From positions 5,744,501 to 5,808,500 of the forward strand of contig NC_013037.1 in NCBI RefSeq assembly GCF_000023125.1: 64,000 bases of DNA, read 5' to 3'. Source of the stretch: Dyadobacter fermentans DSM 18053 (GTDB lineage: Bacteria > Bacteroidota > Bacteroidia > Cytophagales > Spirosomataceae). The translations under genes and the position numbers were made by a program. Shown here one piece after another: positions 24,870-33,132 of this stretch. The notes beneath the pieces were generated by a model that was not told where the DNA came from, searched no databases, and saw nothing but the letters and a program-made list of their open reading frames with translations. Numbering within the stretch: position 1 is the stretch's first letter; each line of letters begins with the position of its first letter.

Positions 24870-25271
24870 ATGAAAAATTATCCCAGCTTTACTCGCCCCA
24901 ACCTGTCAGAAAGATCTTACAACGACAGCCGTTCCTACATTTCAGTCCAGTCAATGGGCAGAACGATCTTTTTGACTCCCGATGTCATCACTTTCCTGGA
25001 AGGTGAAGGAAACTACACTTTTATATATACGAACACGGGGAAGAAGTACCTGGTTTCAAAAACGTTGAAGTCTCTTGCGGAACAGTTGAACGCTAAATTT
25101 CTCCGCGTTCACAAATCTTACCTCGTTAATGCCGATTACGTGGTGGAACGTCTGGAAGACGATCGTATGCTGAAACTATCCTGCGGTAAAGAAGTAGTGG
25201 TTTCACGTAGAAAAATCAAAGAGGTGTCCGGTCTGCTCGACCACACCAACCTCATCCGCATCAGCGCATAA
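24870..25271 (+). CDS. Single-domain LytTR DNA-binding protein
   Basis: From the ATG at 24870 the product has 133 residues: a short N-terminal tail (about 30 residues, Ser/Tyr-rich) and one LytTR domain. The domain shows ITFLEGEGNYTFIYT, the LVSKTLKSLAEQL helix, FLRVHKSYLVN and EVVVSRRKIKEV. There is no receiver or sensor domain, so it is an orphan regulator that cannot be directly phosphorylated in the usual way. No histidine kinase is adjacent. It may regulate itself or the divergent region. A terminator and a large octamer array follow. Confidence 0.88.
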   Translation: MKNYPSFTRPNLSERSYNDSRSYISVQSMGRTIFLTPDVITFLEGEGNYTFIYTNTGKKYLVSKTLKSLAEQLNAKFLRVHKSYLVNADYVVERLEDDRMLKLSCGKEVVVSRRKIKEVSGLLDHTNLIRISA

Positions 25272-25313
25272 AAGATATTTGGTGAATTAAATTAGTGGGT
25301 TATTCATAAAAAC

Positions 25314-25342
25314 AGCAGCCATCGCTCCGATCGAAGGCTGCT
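25314..25342 (+). terminator. Rho-independent terminator after the LytTR gene
   Basis: AGCAGCC (25314-25320) pairs with GGCTGCT (25336-25342), followed by CGTTTTGTTTTT on the plus strand. Confidence 0.85.
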
Positions 25343-25363
25343 CGTTTTGTTTTTGGGGAATTT

Positions 25364-25542
25364 GAATGAGTGAATGAGTGAATTTCGAATGATTGAATGA
25401 CTGAATGATTGAATGATTGAATAAAAACCCTGCTAGTGATATTTTGCGCAAGCAAACGAATTATTCACTCATTCACTCATTCGGTCATTCACTCATTCAC
25501 CTATTCAATCATTCAATCATTCAATCATTCAATCATTCAAAA
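25364..25542. repeat. Inverted octamer array: 8x GAATGANT / 36-bp centre / 10x ATTCANTC
   Basis: The left arm has eight units (GAATGAGT, GAATGAGT, a 7-bp GAATTTC, GAATGATT, GAATGACT, GAATGATT twice, GAATAAAA; 25364-25426). The right arm has ten reverse-complement octamers (ATTCACTC, ATTCGGTC, ATTCACCT, ATTCAATC and others; 25463-25542). The last octamer touches the stop codon of the PorT-like gene. The two arms can pair over most of their length. The layout matches the heptamer arrays at 8696 and 16034, but with an 8-bp unit. Confidence 0.88.
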
Positions 25543-26256
25543 TTAAAACAACTTCAACCCCAGCGTCACCTGCCAGCTGCTCACTTTTTGCTTTACGGAA
25601 CCGCCGGCTGCTTGTTGGCCGCTTACCTGAAATGAGGCCAGGTTGGTGAAGGAGCCTTCTTTTCTTACGTCGAGACTGAAACTGCCCAAATCCAGGCCGG
25701 CCCCGAGCTGGTAACCGAATGTCGCTTCCGACATCGCATTGTTGAGATCGGAAGTGTAGTAACGGAATGCATCGCGCAGGCGCTGGTTGTCGCCGATGCG
25801 GAACGACGTTACCGGCCCCGCGAGAATGCGGAACGGCCCGCCTTTCAGACCGATGAGCAACGGTACATCAATATTGCTGTATTTGATGTTCACTGTTTTT
25901 TCAACTGGTATTTCCTGGTCATTCTGGATTATTTTGAATGATCCGCCTTTTGTAGAAACCAGCACTTCCGGCTGGATAAATATCGTCCGCCCGAAGCGCA
26001 TCCACACGCCGCCGACCGCGCCGGTCCTTGTATTAAAACTCTCTTTCAGGTTATCTCTCACCTCTTTACCATCGTACCCGAGGTATGGATTGCCACTGTC
26101 GTCATAGCGTGTCGTAAACACATCGCCCATGGTTAGCCGCGACAGGTTCACCCCTCCCTTGATACCGAACGCGAAACCTTTTTTCTGGGCCTGCACATTG
26201 GTGAATGCCAAAATGCATAGCAGACAGCCGCAGGCCACTTTTGTCAGGATGTTCAT
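25543..26256 (-). CDS. PorT family outer-membrane beta-barrel protein
   Basis: The 237-residue protein has a signal peptide (about 1-23, ending NVQAQ). The GFAFGIKGGVNLSRL opening and the strands VWMRFGRTIFIQPEVLVSTKGG, PLLIGLKGGPFRILAGP and TFGYQLGAGLDLGSFSLDVR match the small outer-membrane barrel family (OMP_b-brl_2, PorT-like). It ends LGLKLF, a barrel-type aromatic C-terminus. Its function is unknown; the family is not always linked to type IX secretion despite the name. It has no operon partner, and its stop codon touches an octamer array. Confidence 0.85.
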   Translation of the reverse strand: MNILTKVACGCLLCILAFTNVQAQKKGFAFGIKGGVNLSRLTMGDVFTTRYDDSGNPYLGYDGKEVRDNLKESFNTRTGAVGGVWMRFGRTIFIQPEVLVSTKGGSFKIIQNDQEIPVEKTVNIKYSNIDVPLLIGLKGGPFRILAGPVTSFRIGDNQRLRDAFRYYTSDLNNAMSEATFGYQLGAGLDLGSFSLDVRKEGSFTNLASFQVSGQQAAGGSVKQKVSSWQVTLGLKLF

Positions 26257-26421
26257 GGATAATATGATTTTTTAAGTAAAACAGGTTAATAACGCCAATT
26301 TGCAAAAAACTATACCCATCCTACATTTTTTTTGATTTTATGGCCAAAACATCCAGATATTGGATTAATATCGTCGGAAATACGTTAGTCACCACGGGAA
26401 TCTAAATTAGACTATTCTATT

Positions 26422-27795
26422 ATGGCCAAAGCCAAAACGGCATATTTTTGTCAGGAATGTGGGTATAATTCGCCAAAATGGGTCGGCAGATGTCCGTCGT
26501 GCGGCGAGTGGAATACTTTCGTTCAGGAAGTGATCGAGAAGGACGACAAGAAGACAGCGGTGTCGTGGAAATCGGTGAACCTGGCGAACAAGCCACGGTC
26601 GATTGCCGAAATTGTCTACGAAAATGAGCCGCGCATCCGCACATTCGATGAGGAACTGAACCGTGTGCTGGGTGGAGGTATCGTGCCAGGGTCGTTGGTG
26701 CTGATTGGCGGAGAGCCGGGCATCGGCAAATCTACGTTGATGCTGCAAATCGCATTGACGCTTTCTAATAAGAGGGTTCTGTATGTTTCCGGCGAAGAAT
26801 CCGAGGCGCAGATCAAAATGCGGGCGGAGCGAATGGCGGCCAAAAGCGACAACTGCTTCATCCTCACCGACACACAAACGCAAAATATTTTCAGACAAAT
26901 AGAAGATTTCCAGCCCGAAATCCTGATCGTCGATTCCATTCAAACCATGCAATCGACCTACATCGAGTCGGGTGCGGGCAGCGTGTCGCAGGTGCGGGAA
27001 TGCACGGCGGAGTTTATGAAATATGCCAAGGAAATGGGCGTGCCGGTGTTTTTGATCGGCCACATTACCAAAGACGGCTCGCTGGCCGGCCCGAAAGTGC
27101 TGGAACACATGGTGGATACCGTGCTGCAATTCGAGGGCGACCGGCACAATACTTACCGCATTCTGCGAACGATGAAGAACCGCTTCGGAAGTACCTCCGA
27201 GCTGGGTATTTATGAAATGCAGGGAAATGGCCTCCGGCAGGTGAGTAACCCTTCGGAAATCCTCATTTCGCAGCGCGACGAGCCGGTGAGCGGCATTGCG
27301 ATCGGCTCGATGATGGAAGGCAATAGGCCATTGCTGGTGGAAATTCAGTCGCTGGTGAGCGTGGCGACTTACGGCACGCCGCAGCGTAGCAGCACCGGTT
27401 TCGATGCCAAACGCTTGCAAATGCTGCTGGCCGTGCTGGAAAAGCGCGGCGGTTTCCGGTTAGGCGTGCAGGATGTGTTTCTCAATGTGGCCGGCGGCTT
27501 GAAGGTCGAAGATCCGGCGATTGATCTGGCGGTGATCGCCTCGCTGGTGTCTTCCTATGAGGATAAATTCATCCCGCCATCGGTATGTTTTGCGGCGGAA
27601 GTCGGGCTGGGTGGGGAAGTTCGTGCGGTGAATCGCATTGATAGCCGCGTTTCGGAGGCGGAAAAGCTGGGTTTTAAGAAGATTTATATTTCAAAATACA
27701 ACAGCAAAGGGCTGGATTTGAAGCGGGGTAAAATTGAAGTGATCCCGGTGGCGCATTTGGATGAACTTTTTATGTCGCTCTTTCTGAATCAGTAG
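26422..27795 (+). CDS. radA: DNA repair protein RadA
   Basis: The 457-residue protein has all RadA parts: a zinc finger (Cys10, Cys13, Cys24, Cys27), a RecA-like ATPase with Walker A GEPGIGKST, the RadA-specific KNRFGS motif near residue 252, and a C-terminal Lon-protease-like domain (about 300-450) lacking an obvious protease dyad. RadA is a branch-migration helicase in recombinational repair. The start codon follows the family norm (MAKAKTAYFC). It is transcribed alone, convergent with the DUF58 gene. Confidence 0.97.
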   Translation: MAKAKTAYFCQECGYNSPKWVGRCPSCGEWNTFVQEVIEKDDKKTAVSWKSVNLANKPRSIAEIVYENEPRIRTFDEELNRVLGGGIVPGSLVLIGGEPGIGKSTLMLQIALTLSNKRVLYVSGEESEAQIKMRAERMAAKSDNCFILTDTQTQNIFRQIEDFQPEILIVDSIQTMQSTYIESGAGSVSQVRECTAEFMKYAKEMGVPVFLIGHITKDGSLAGPKVLEHMVDTVLQFEGDRHNTYRILRTMKNRFGSTSELGIYEMQGNGLRQVSNPSEILISQRDEPVSGIAIGSMMEGNRPLLVEIQSLVSVATYGTPQRSSTGFDAKRLQMLLAVLEKRGGFRLGVQDVFLNVAGGLKVEDPAIDLAVIASLVSSYEDKFIPPSVCFAAEVGLGGEVRAVNRIDSRVSEAEKLGFKKIYISKYNSKGLDLKRGKIEVIPVAHLDELFMSLFLNQ

Positions 27796-27825
27796 CTGAG
27801 CTTACTGCCATTAACACGGCATGCA

Positions 27826-28740
27826 TCAGCGCATTTTAGAGTGCTTCACCAGATAGGCGAGCAGTACAGGGTCGAAACCTTTGGCAATATCCGCTTCGAT
27901 GAAGTCGATTTTGTATTGCCCGCATTTCAGTTTCAGTTTTTGATAAAAATCGCCCACAAACTGCTGGTACGATTCGCGCACCTGGTCCGGCTGGACTTTG
28001 ATTTTTTCGCCTGTTTCGAGGTCGATAAACTCATAAGGCCGGTTTTCAAATGCAAAGTTTTCTTCCGTTTCGCGGTCGGTGACGTGGAAAAGCAGTACTT
28101 CGTGCAGGTTATGGCGTAAATGCTGTAAGGCGGAGAAAATCCTTTCAGCTTCTTCAATATTATCGAACATATCGCTGAAAATGACCACGAGCGAGCGCTT
28201 ATGGATCTTTTCGGCGATCTGGTGCAGCACGTCGGCGACCGATGTTTTCATCAATGGCCGTTTGGTCTGCAACTGTTGTTCCAGTTCGAGCATGATTTTG
28301 TGCACATGCGAGGGCGTAGATTTGACGGCCGTTTGCACTTCAATCTGCTCTGTAAACGTGCAGAGGCTCACGGCGTCTTTCTGGCGTTGCAGCAAATACG
28401 TAAGGCTCGCAGCCGCCATCACGCTGAACGTCATTTTGCCGAAATTATCTTCCGGATAATACATCGAGGAAGATGTGTCGAGCAGGATGTGGCAACGGAG
28501 GTTAGTCTCTTCCTCGTAGCGTTTGACGTAAAGCCGGTCGGTTTTGGCAAAAACCTTCCAGTCGATATTCCGCGTGGATTCGCCGGTATTGTAAAGCTGA
28601 TGTTCGGCAAATTCGACTGAAAAGCCGTGAAAAGGGGATTTGTGAAGACCGGTGATGAAACCTTCTACCAACTGTTTCGCAAGAAATTCCAGGTTTCCGA
28701 ATTCTCTGACCTTGGCCAGATCCAGTTGGCGGACACTCAT
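27826..28740 (-). CDS. DUF58 domain-containing protein
   Basis: The 304-residue cytoplasmic protein has the DUF58 core ESTRNIDWKVFAKTDRLYVKRYEEE followed by a vWA-like fold whose MIDAS-type motif is LLDTSSSMYY. DUF58 proteins usually act with a MoxR-type AAA ATPase, often in a larger vWA gene set. No MoxR gene is adjacent here, although it could lie elsewhere. It begins 14 bp after the RlpA-like gene on the same strand, so the two are probably co-transcribed. Its exact role is unknown. Confidence 0.9.
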   Translation of the reverse strand: MSVRQLDLAKVREFGNLEFLAKQLVEGFITGLHKSPFHGFSVEFAEHQLYNTGESTRNIDWKVFAKTDRLYVKRYEEETNLRCHILLDTSSSMYYPEDNFGKMTFSVMAAASLTYLLQRQKDAVSLCTFTEQIEVQTAVKSTPSHVHKIMLELEQQLQTKRPLMKTSVADVLHQIAEKIHKRSLVVIFSDMFDNIEEAERIFSALQHLRHNLHEVLLFHVTDRETEENFAFENRPYEFIDLETGEKIKVQPDQVRESYQQFVGDFYQKLKLKCGQYKIDFIEADIAKGFDPVLLAYLVKHSKMR

Positions 28741-28754
28741 GTTAGCATCAAGGC

Positions 28755-29201
28755 TTACTTCATGGAAATGACTTTGCCCGATTTAGGGTCGATTTCTTCG
28801 TTGGGGGATAAGAGCACCATTCCTTCCATTCCGACCACCCTCACCGACACATTAGCGACACCTTTGGCAAGAATGCCCAGCAGGCGGGCTGCTTCTTTGC
28901 TGAGATCGATAACCCGGTGTTTGGAAAACGGGCCGCGGTCATTGACTCTAACAATCACCTTCTCGTCATTTTCAAGATTCGTCACTTCAAGCATCGTGTT
29001 GAGCGGGTAGCTCCGGTGGGCGCAAAGCAGCTCGCTGCTTTTATGTACTTCGCCGAAGGAGGTTTTCCGGCCATGGAATCGCGCCGAGTAGTAGGAGGCG
29101 TTTCCGGTTTCCGTCTTGCCTAACTTTACCTGTGCAAATGCTTCTGGTAACAGCGCGGCAAACGCTAACATGGTGAGAATCAGAATCCGACGATAAGTCA
29201 T
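28755..29201 (-). CDS. RlpA-family septal ring lytic transglycosylase-like protein
   Basis: The 148-residue protein has a signal peptide (about 1-23, ending EAFAQ) and one double-psi beta-barrel domain: GNASYYSARFHGRKTSFGE, then VRVNDRGPFSKHRVIDLS, which holds the catalytic Asp and neighbouring His of the family. It lacks the C-terminal SPOR domain of E. coli RlpA, so it is the short form common in Bacteroidota. It likely acts on peptidoglycan lacking stem peptides, in the periplasm. It precedes the DUF58 gene by 14 bp. Confidence 0.9.
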   Translation of the reverse strand: MTYRRILILTMLAFAALLPEAFAQVKLGKTETGNASYYSARFHGRKTSFGEVHKSSELLCAHRSYPLNTMLEVTNLENDEKVIVRVNDRGPFSKHRVIDLSKEAARLLGILAKGVANVSVRVVGMEGMVLLSPNEEIDPKSGKVISMK

Positions 29202-29469
29202 TTTTCTGGATTTAAGTGAAACATAATAAGGTAAATGTCCCTTATTTCATATCTTAACTTTGGTGTTTCAGGTCAATTTTAAAACCCACGAATTTCAAAA
29301 CTAGTGAAAAGAATTTAAACATCCAGCAAAAGTTGCACTTAATTTGAAGGCAGTTAGCCCATCGGATTGTAACCCGCGTATAACAAACAGGTAATATATT
29401 CCGGTTTTTTTGGAACCAGCAATAAACTTTATATTTTAGCGTTTGGAAACCTATTTAAAACTAAACATA

Positions 29470-29790
29470 GTGGAAGACAGAGAGCAAATCTACTCCAAAA
29501 GGGTCAGGGCGGGAAAACGGACTTACTTCTTCGATGTTCGCTCTACGCGATCTAACGATTACTATCTTACCATCACAGAAAGCCGTCGCCACCCTCAGGG
29601 AGACGGATTTACGTACGAAAAACACAAAATGTTTTTGTACAAAGAGGACTTTGACAAGTTCGTGGAGGCATTGAGAGAAGCGGTTGATCACGTGAAGACG
29701 GAATTGATGCCAGAGGTTGACTTCTCGCAATTTGAATCCAAAGGAGACGAGGTAGACGTAGTAGGAGAGTCGGACCTAAAGTGGGATTAA
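29470..29790 (+). CDS. PUR family (DUF3276) nucleic-acid-binding protein
   Basis: The GTG at 29470 (VEDREQIYSK) gives 106 residues, which matches the family start better than a TTG at 29443. The core is the PUR repeat: VRAGKRTYFFDVRSTRSNDYYLTITESRR, followed by a helix KEDFDKFVEALREAVDHVK. Bacteroidota DUF3276 proteins resemble eukaryotic Pur-alpha and bind single-stranded DNA or RNA in the structures reported. The C-terminal tail is acidic and probably disordered. It seems monocistronic. An exact TAACTTTG box lies far upstream at 29255-29262. Confidence 0.87.
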   Translation: MEDREQIYSKRVRAGKRTYFFDVRSTRSNDYYLTITESRRHPQGDGFTYEKHKMFLYKEDFDKFVEALREAVDHVKTELMPEVDFSQFESKGDEVDVVGESDLKWD

Positions 29791-29836
29791 TAATTTAAGA
29801 TATTGGATAGAAGCCTTCGCAATTGATTACGAAGGC

Positions 29837-29870
29837 TTTTGGTTTTTGTACCTGCTAAATAGTAATTTTG
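29837..29870 (+). promoter_or_regulatory. Promoter of ychF
   Basis: A -33 TTTTG (29837-29841), a 21-bp spacer and TAATTTTG (29863-29870, an exact TAnnTTTG) fit the Bacteroidota consensus. The transcript would begin about 75 bp before the ATG at 29953. Confidence 0.6.
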
Positions 29871-29952
29871 CCAAAATTATTATTCAGCAGGCGGGCATGC
29901 TTTGCTTCACCGATCGGGCATGCGGCCGCCATTCACTGCTTACCATTCAAAT

Positions 29953-31053
29953 ATGAGTCTTCAATGTGGGATTGTCGGATTGCCGAACGTTGGGAAATCC
30001 ACCCTTTTTAATGCCATTTCTACCGGCAAAGCCGAAGCTGCCAACTATCCATTTTGCACCATAGAGCCCAATGTGGGCGTTGTGACCGTTCCCGACGAAC
30101 GGCTGGATGTCCTCACCAAGCTGGTTAATCCCCAGAAAGTGATCCCGACGATCATCGAGTTCGTGGACATTGCCGGCCTCGTGAAAGGAGCGAGCCAGGG
30201 AGCAGGTTTGGGAAACAAATTTTTGGCTAATATCCGCGAGGTAGATGCGATCGTGCACGTGGTGCGCTGCTTTGCAGATGATAACGTTGTGCACGTGGAA
30301 GGCCGCGTAGACCCGGTTTTTGACAAAGAAATCATCGACGCAGAGTTGCAGCTGAAAGACCTGGAATCGATTGAAAAGAAAATCCAGAAGACGGAAAAAG
30401 GTGCACGCGCCGGGGATGCCAAAGCCAAAGCAGAGCTCGAATGGTTGAAAAAATATAAGTCGACGCTGGAAGAAGGCAAGAATGCGAGAGCCGTTGAAAT
30501 CGACCCCGAAACAAGGGAATCGGTGATCGGCGACCTGCAATTGCTTACTGCTAAACCGGTTCTTTATGTAGCCAATGTGGACGAAGGTTCGATGCTAACC
30601 GGTAATGAGTATTCGGAAAAGCTCCGGGAAGCCGTGAAACACGAAGGTGCGGATGTGATTGTGCTTTGCGCGGCCATTGAATCGCAGATTTCGGAAATCG
30701 AAGATCCCGAAGAGCATGAAATGTTCCTGAGCGAGTACGGCCTGGCAGAATCGGGTTTGAGCAAGCTGATCAAAGCTTCTTACGCGCTTTTGAACCTTAT
30801 TACCTATTTCACAGCAGGCGTAAAGGAGGTTCGCGCCTGGACGATCGTGAAAGGCTGGAAAGCCCCGCAGGCTGCCGGCGTGATCCACAGTGATTTTGAA
30901 AAAGGTTTTATTCGCGCCGAAGTAATTAAAATTGCTGATTATGAGCAGTATAAAACAGAACCCGCGGTGAAAGAAGCCGGTAAGATGGCGGTGGAAGGCA
31001 AGGAATACGTGGTTGCGGATGGTGACATTATGCACTTCCGGTTTAATGTGTAG
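29953..31053 (+). CDS. ychF: Redox-regulated ATPase YchF (Obg-like)
   Basis: The ATG at 29953 (MSLQCGIVGLPNVGKST) gives 366 residues, the standard size; the longer open frame adds an atypical tail. G1 is GLPNVGKST, G3 is DIAGLVKGAS, and the G4 position is NVDE instead of NKxD, the mark of the ATP-preferring YchF subfamily. A coiled coil at about 130-190 and a C-terminal TGS domain (about 280-366) follow. YchF binds ribosomes and is linked to oxidative-stress control. Housekeeping gene, with its own promoter and terminator. Confidence 0.96.
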   Translation: MSLQCGIVGLPNVGKSTLFNAISTGKAEAANYPFCTIEPNVGVVTVPDERLDVLTKLVNPQKVIPTIIEFVDIAGLVKGASQGAGLGNKFLANIREVDAIVHVVRCFADDNVVHVEGRVDPVFDKEIIDAELQLKDLESIEKKIQKTEKGARAGDAKAKAELEWLKKYKSTLEEGKNARAVEIDPETRESVIGDLQLLTAKPVLYVANVDEGSMLTGNEYSEKLREAVKHEGADVIVLCAAIESQISEIEDPEEHEMFLSEYGLAESGLSKLIKASYALLNLITYFTAGVKEVRAWTIVKGWKAPQAAGVIHSDFEKGFIRAEVIKIADYEQYKTEPAVKEAGKMAVEGKEYVVADGDIMHFRFNV

Positions 31054-31078
31054 TTGCTGATCATGCATTCAGATACAG

Positions 31079-31104
31079 AAAGAGCGGCCATCGGCCGCTC
31101 TTTT
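31079..31104 (+). terminator. Rho-independent terminator after ychF
   Basis: AAAGAGCGGCC pairs with GGCCGCTCTTT across a 3-nt loop; on the plus strand it continues TTGTTTTG. Confidence 0.88.
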
Positions 31105-31137
31105 GTTTTGCAATCCAGTGTCTTATAATCCAGGTAT

Positions 31138-32418
31138 TTACCGCCGCCTGTTCCATTCGACCGTCCGGTAGCCGATCAGCAAATCGGCGCGGCTGGCTGG
31201 CGGACGGTGGTAGATCAATATGTCGTAGTCGTTTTCGGTTGCGGCAAAATCCCCTTCCAGGGCCGCTTCGTCGGGCTTCTGGTTGCCTCTCACGACGGTG
31301 TAGTTGTAGTTGATCACGCCCTGTTTCACCATCAATTCGGCCTGGTATGCCTGTGCCGTCGCGTCGTAAGTCATTTTGTTGCGGTCGGTGAGCTGCCACA
31401 GGTTGAATGCGCCGTTCACATAAAACGTAGCCTCGGGATCTTCTTGGGTTTTTAATGTAAATACGACAGGCGTGTAATCCGCCTCAACGCTGCCGCGGCC
31501 CGATTCGCGCTGATCTACAATGTACTGACCATTGAAATCGTCCATTTGCACGTACGGCACGTGTGCCCGCGGCTTGTCGGGAAAGAGAAAGAGCTTCGTG
31601 TATTCGTCTGTTCGCTCAATTTCATTTACCCCATAGCCGCGCCCGGTGAGCGACCGGCTGTCGAAGTACCTGAATTCGTTTCCGCCTTTGAAGGTATTTT
31701 CGAGGTCGAAGAAAGTGTATTCCAATAGCTGGTCGAACGGGCGGACGTTGGAAGGTTTGAAATTTGTCTTGGCCTCGTCCCAGCGGAAATTTTTGCGGAT
31801 CACCACTTTCAGGTCGGTTTGCGGCGCGATGAGCTGATAACCTTTGTAATCGACCGAAAAATCAATCTGCTGATCCGAAAATTGCTGTTCGATGCCCTGA
31901 GAAAAGCGCGCCTTCGCCGCCACATTCACGCGCGTTTGATAATGCATAAAGCGCCGGCTGATCATTAGTTTTCGATCCCGCTCCGAAAAAACATAGATTA
32001 CATAATTCCCCGGAAGTTTCAATTTGGGCAACTCGAAGCGGTAGTGCGTGTAAGGCACCTTCGTGCTGAACGACTGCTCGTACACGCTGATCGGGTATTC
32101 GTTGAACTCGAATGTGAACTCGATATCGTTCAGGTTGGACTTGGTCCAGTCGGCATTGCAATGGACGATTTTGGCACGGTAACCCTCCGGCTGGCCGCTC
32201 ATATCGTCGAATTCCAGCACCAGCGGAGCCGGATTGTTGAGCGGTGTGATGGGTGGTGTGAGCAGTCGGGTGGGATTTTCGGGATCGTCCAGGGCCGGGT
32301 ACAGCAGTACGGTTTTGATCTTGTCCTGATAAATAAAATCTTCCAGGCGGAGCCCCTGCGGCTGCGCGTAAGCGTGTGTGCAAATGAGAAAAAGAACGAT
32401 CAGCAGTATGGGACGCAT
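31138..32418 (-). CDS. Type IX secretion system plug protein (DUF5103)
   Basis: The 426-residue protein has a signal peptide (about 1-18, ending AYAQ). The family features are LVLEFDDMSGQ, VHCNADWTKSNLNDIEFTFEF and YPISVYEQSFSTKVPYTHYRFELP near the middle of the N-terminal half, with a C-terminal GYRTVEWNRRR. This family (formerly DUF5103) includes the Plug protein that closes the periplasmic side of the SprA translocon in type IX secretion. That is an outer-membrane-associated role. No other T9SS core gene is in the window, but a T9SS substrate is encoded at 53-54 kb. Confidence 0.88.
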   Translation of the reverse strand: MRPILLIVLFLICTHAYAQPQGLRLEDFIYQDKIKTVLLYPALDDPENPTRLLTPPITPLNNPAPLVLEFDDMSGQPEGYRAKIVHCNADWTKSNLNDIEFTFEFNEYPISVYEQSFSTKVPYTHYRFELPKLKLPGNYVIYVFSERDRKLMISRRFMHYQTRVNVAAKARFSQGIEQQFSDQQIDFSVDYKGYQLIAPQTDLKVVIRKNFRWDEAKTNFKPSNVRPFDQLLEYTFFDLENTFKGGNEFRYFDSRSLTGRGYGVNEIERTDEYTKLFLFPDKPRAHVPYVQMDDFNGQYIVDQRESGRGSVEADYTPVVFTLKTQEDPEATFYVNGAFNLWQLTDRNKMTYDATAQAYQAELMVKQGVINYNYTVVRGNQKPDEAALEGDFAATENDYDILIYHRPPASRADLLIGYRTVEWNRRR

Positions 32419-32499
32419 TTCGGGATTTTTAAATGGGTAACGTAACTTTTTACTGAAAGGTACATATAGTTTATAAAAGGTGATTTGAACATTATTAAC

Positions 32500-32507
32500 T
32501 ATTTTTG
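32500..32507 (+). promoter_or_regulatory. -7 promoter box (TATTTTTG) for the Uma2 gene
   Basis: This exact TAnnTTTG match ends 10 bp before the ATG, so the mRNA would have a leader of only a few nucleotides. Confidence 0.5.
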
Positions 32508-32517
32508 ATTAGAAACC

Positions 32518-33099
32518 ATGACAGCAGTAGCGATCAAAATGTACACGCAGGAAGAATATCTCGAACTGGAACGCGCCGCCGAGTACAAGAGCGAGTACTA
32601 CCGCGGGGAAATTTTTGCGATGTCGGGAGCGAGCAGGTATCACAACCGGATCACGGAGAATTTGTCCATAGAAGTTGGCGGATTTCTGAAAGGGAAGCCA
32701 TGCCAAAGCTTTTCCCGCGACATGCGCGTCCACATCCCTGAGAATACGCTCTATACGTATCCGGACCTGCTTATTGTCTGTGGCAAGCCGGAGTTCCTGG
32801 ATAACCAAACAGACACATTGCTCAATCCATCGGTAATTATCGAAGTGCTTTCACCCAGTACGGAAGGCTATGATCAGGGAAAGAAATTTCATTTGTACCG
32901 AAGCCTCAAAACGCTTACTGAGTATGTGCTGATCGATTCTCAGGAGGAGAGAGCTGAGGTGTACCGAAAGGGAAGCGACGGTGTGTGGCGTCTGGCGTCG
33001 GAGGCGGATGATTTGGAAGGTAGCATTGAAATCGCACATATCGGGCTGACACTCAAAATGGCAGACATTTACTCCCAGGTCGACGCGCTGAGGCAATAA
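32518..33099 (+). CDS. Uma2 family putative restriction-type nuclease
   Basis: The 193-residue protein has the Uma2 (DUF820) PD-(D/E)xK-like fold: YKSEYYRGEIFAMSGAS, TYPDLLIVCGKPEF and VIIEVLSPSTEGYDQGKKF, with the Asp, Glu and Lys positions in order (near residues 82, 107 and 121). Family members occur in many copies in Cyanobacteria and Bacteroidota, and their targets are not established. It is a single gene with a very short leader; the flanking genes are unrelated. It is followed by a hairpin that mainly serves the convergent ABC-F gene. Confidence 0.87.
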   Translation: MTAVAIKMYTQEEYLELERAAEYKSEYYRGEIFAMSGASRYHNRITENLSIEVGGFLKGKPCQSFSRDMRVHIPENTLYTYPDLLIVCGKPEFLDNQTDTLLNPSVIIEVLSPSTEGYDQGKKFHLYRSLKTLTEYVLIDSQEERAEVYRKGSDGVWRLASEADDLEGSIEIAHIGLTLKMADIYSQVDALRQ

Positions 33100-33103
33100 A
33101 AAA

Positions 33104-33120
33104 GGGAGCCATTGGCTCCC
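33104..33120 (-). terminator. Terminator shared by the ABC-F and Uma2 genes
   Basis: A 7-bp perfect stem GGGAGCC/GGCTCCC with a 3-nt loop. On the minus strand six T follow, so it terminates the ABC-F transcript; on the plus strand there is no good T run. Confidence 0.8.
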
Positions 33121-33132
33121 TGCATATTCTTT

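Noticed and set aside
25364..25542. Possible CRISPR array
   Set aside because: Units are only 8 bp, contiguous, and inverted in the second arm, with no spacers of 25-40 bp and no cas genes nearby.
26407..27420. 337-codon minus-strand ORF inside radA
   Set aside because: radA is clearly coding on the plus strand with all motifs; the antisense frame is His/Arg-rich shadow sequence with no motif.
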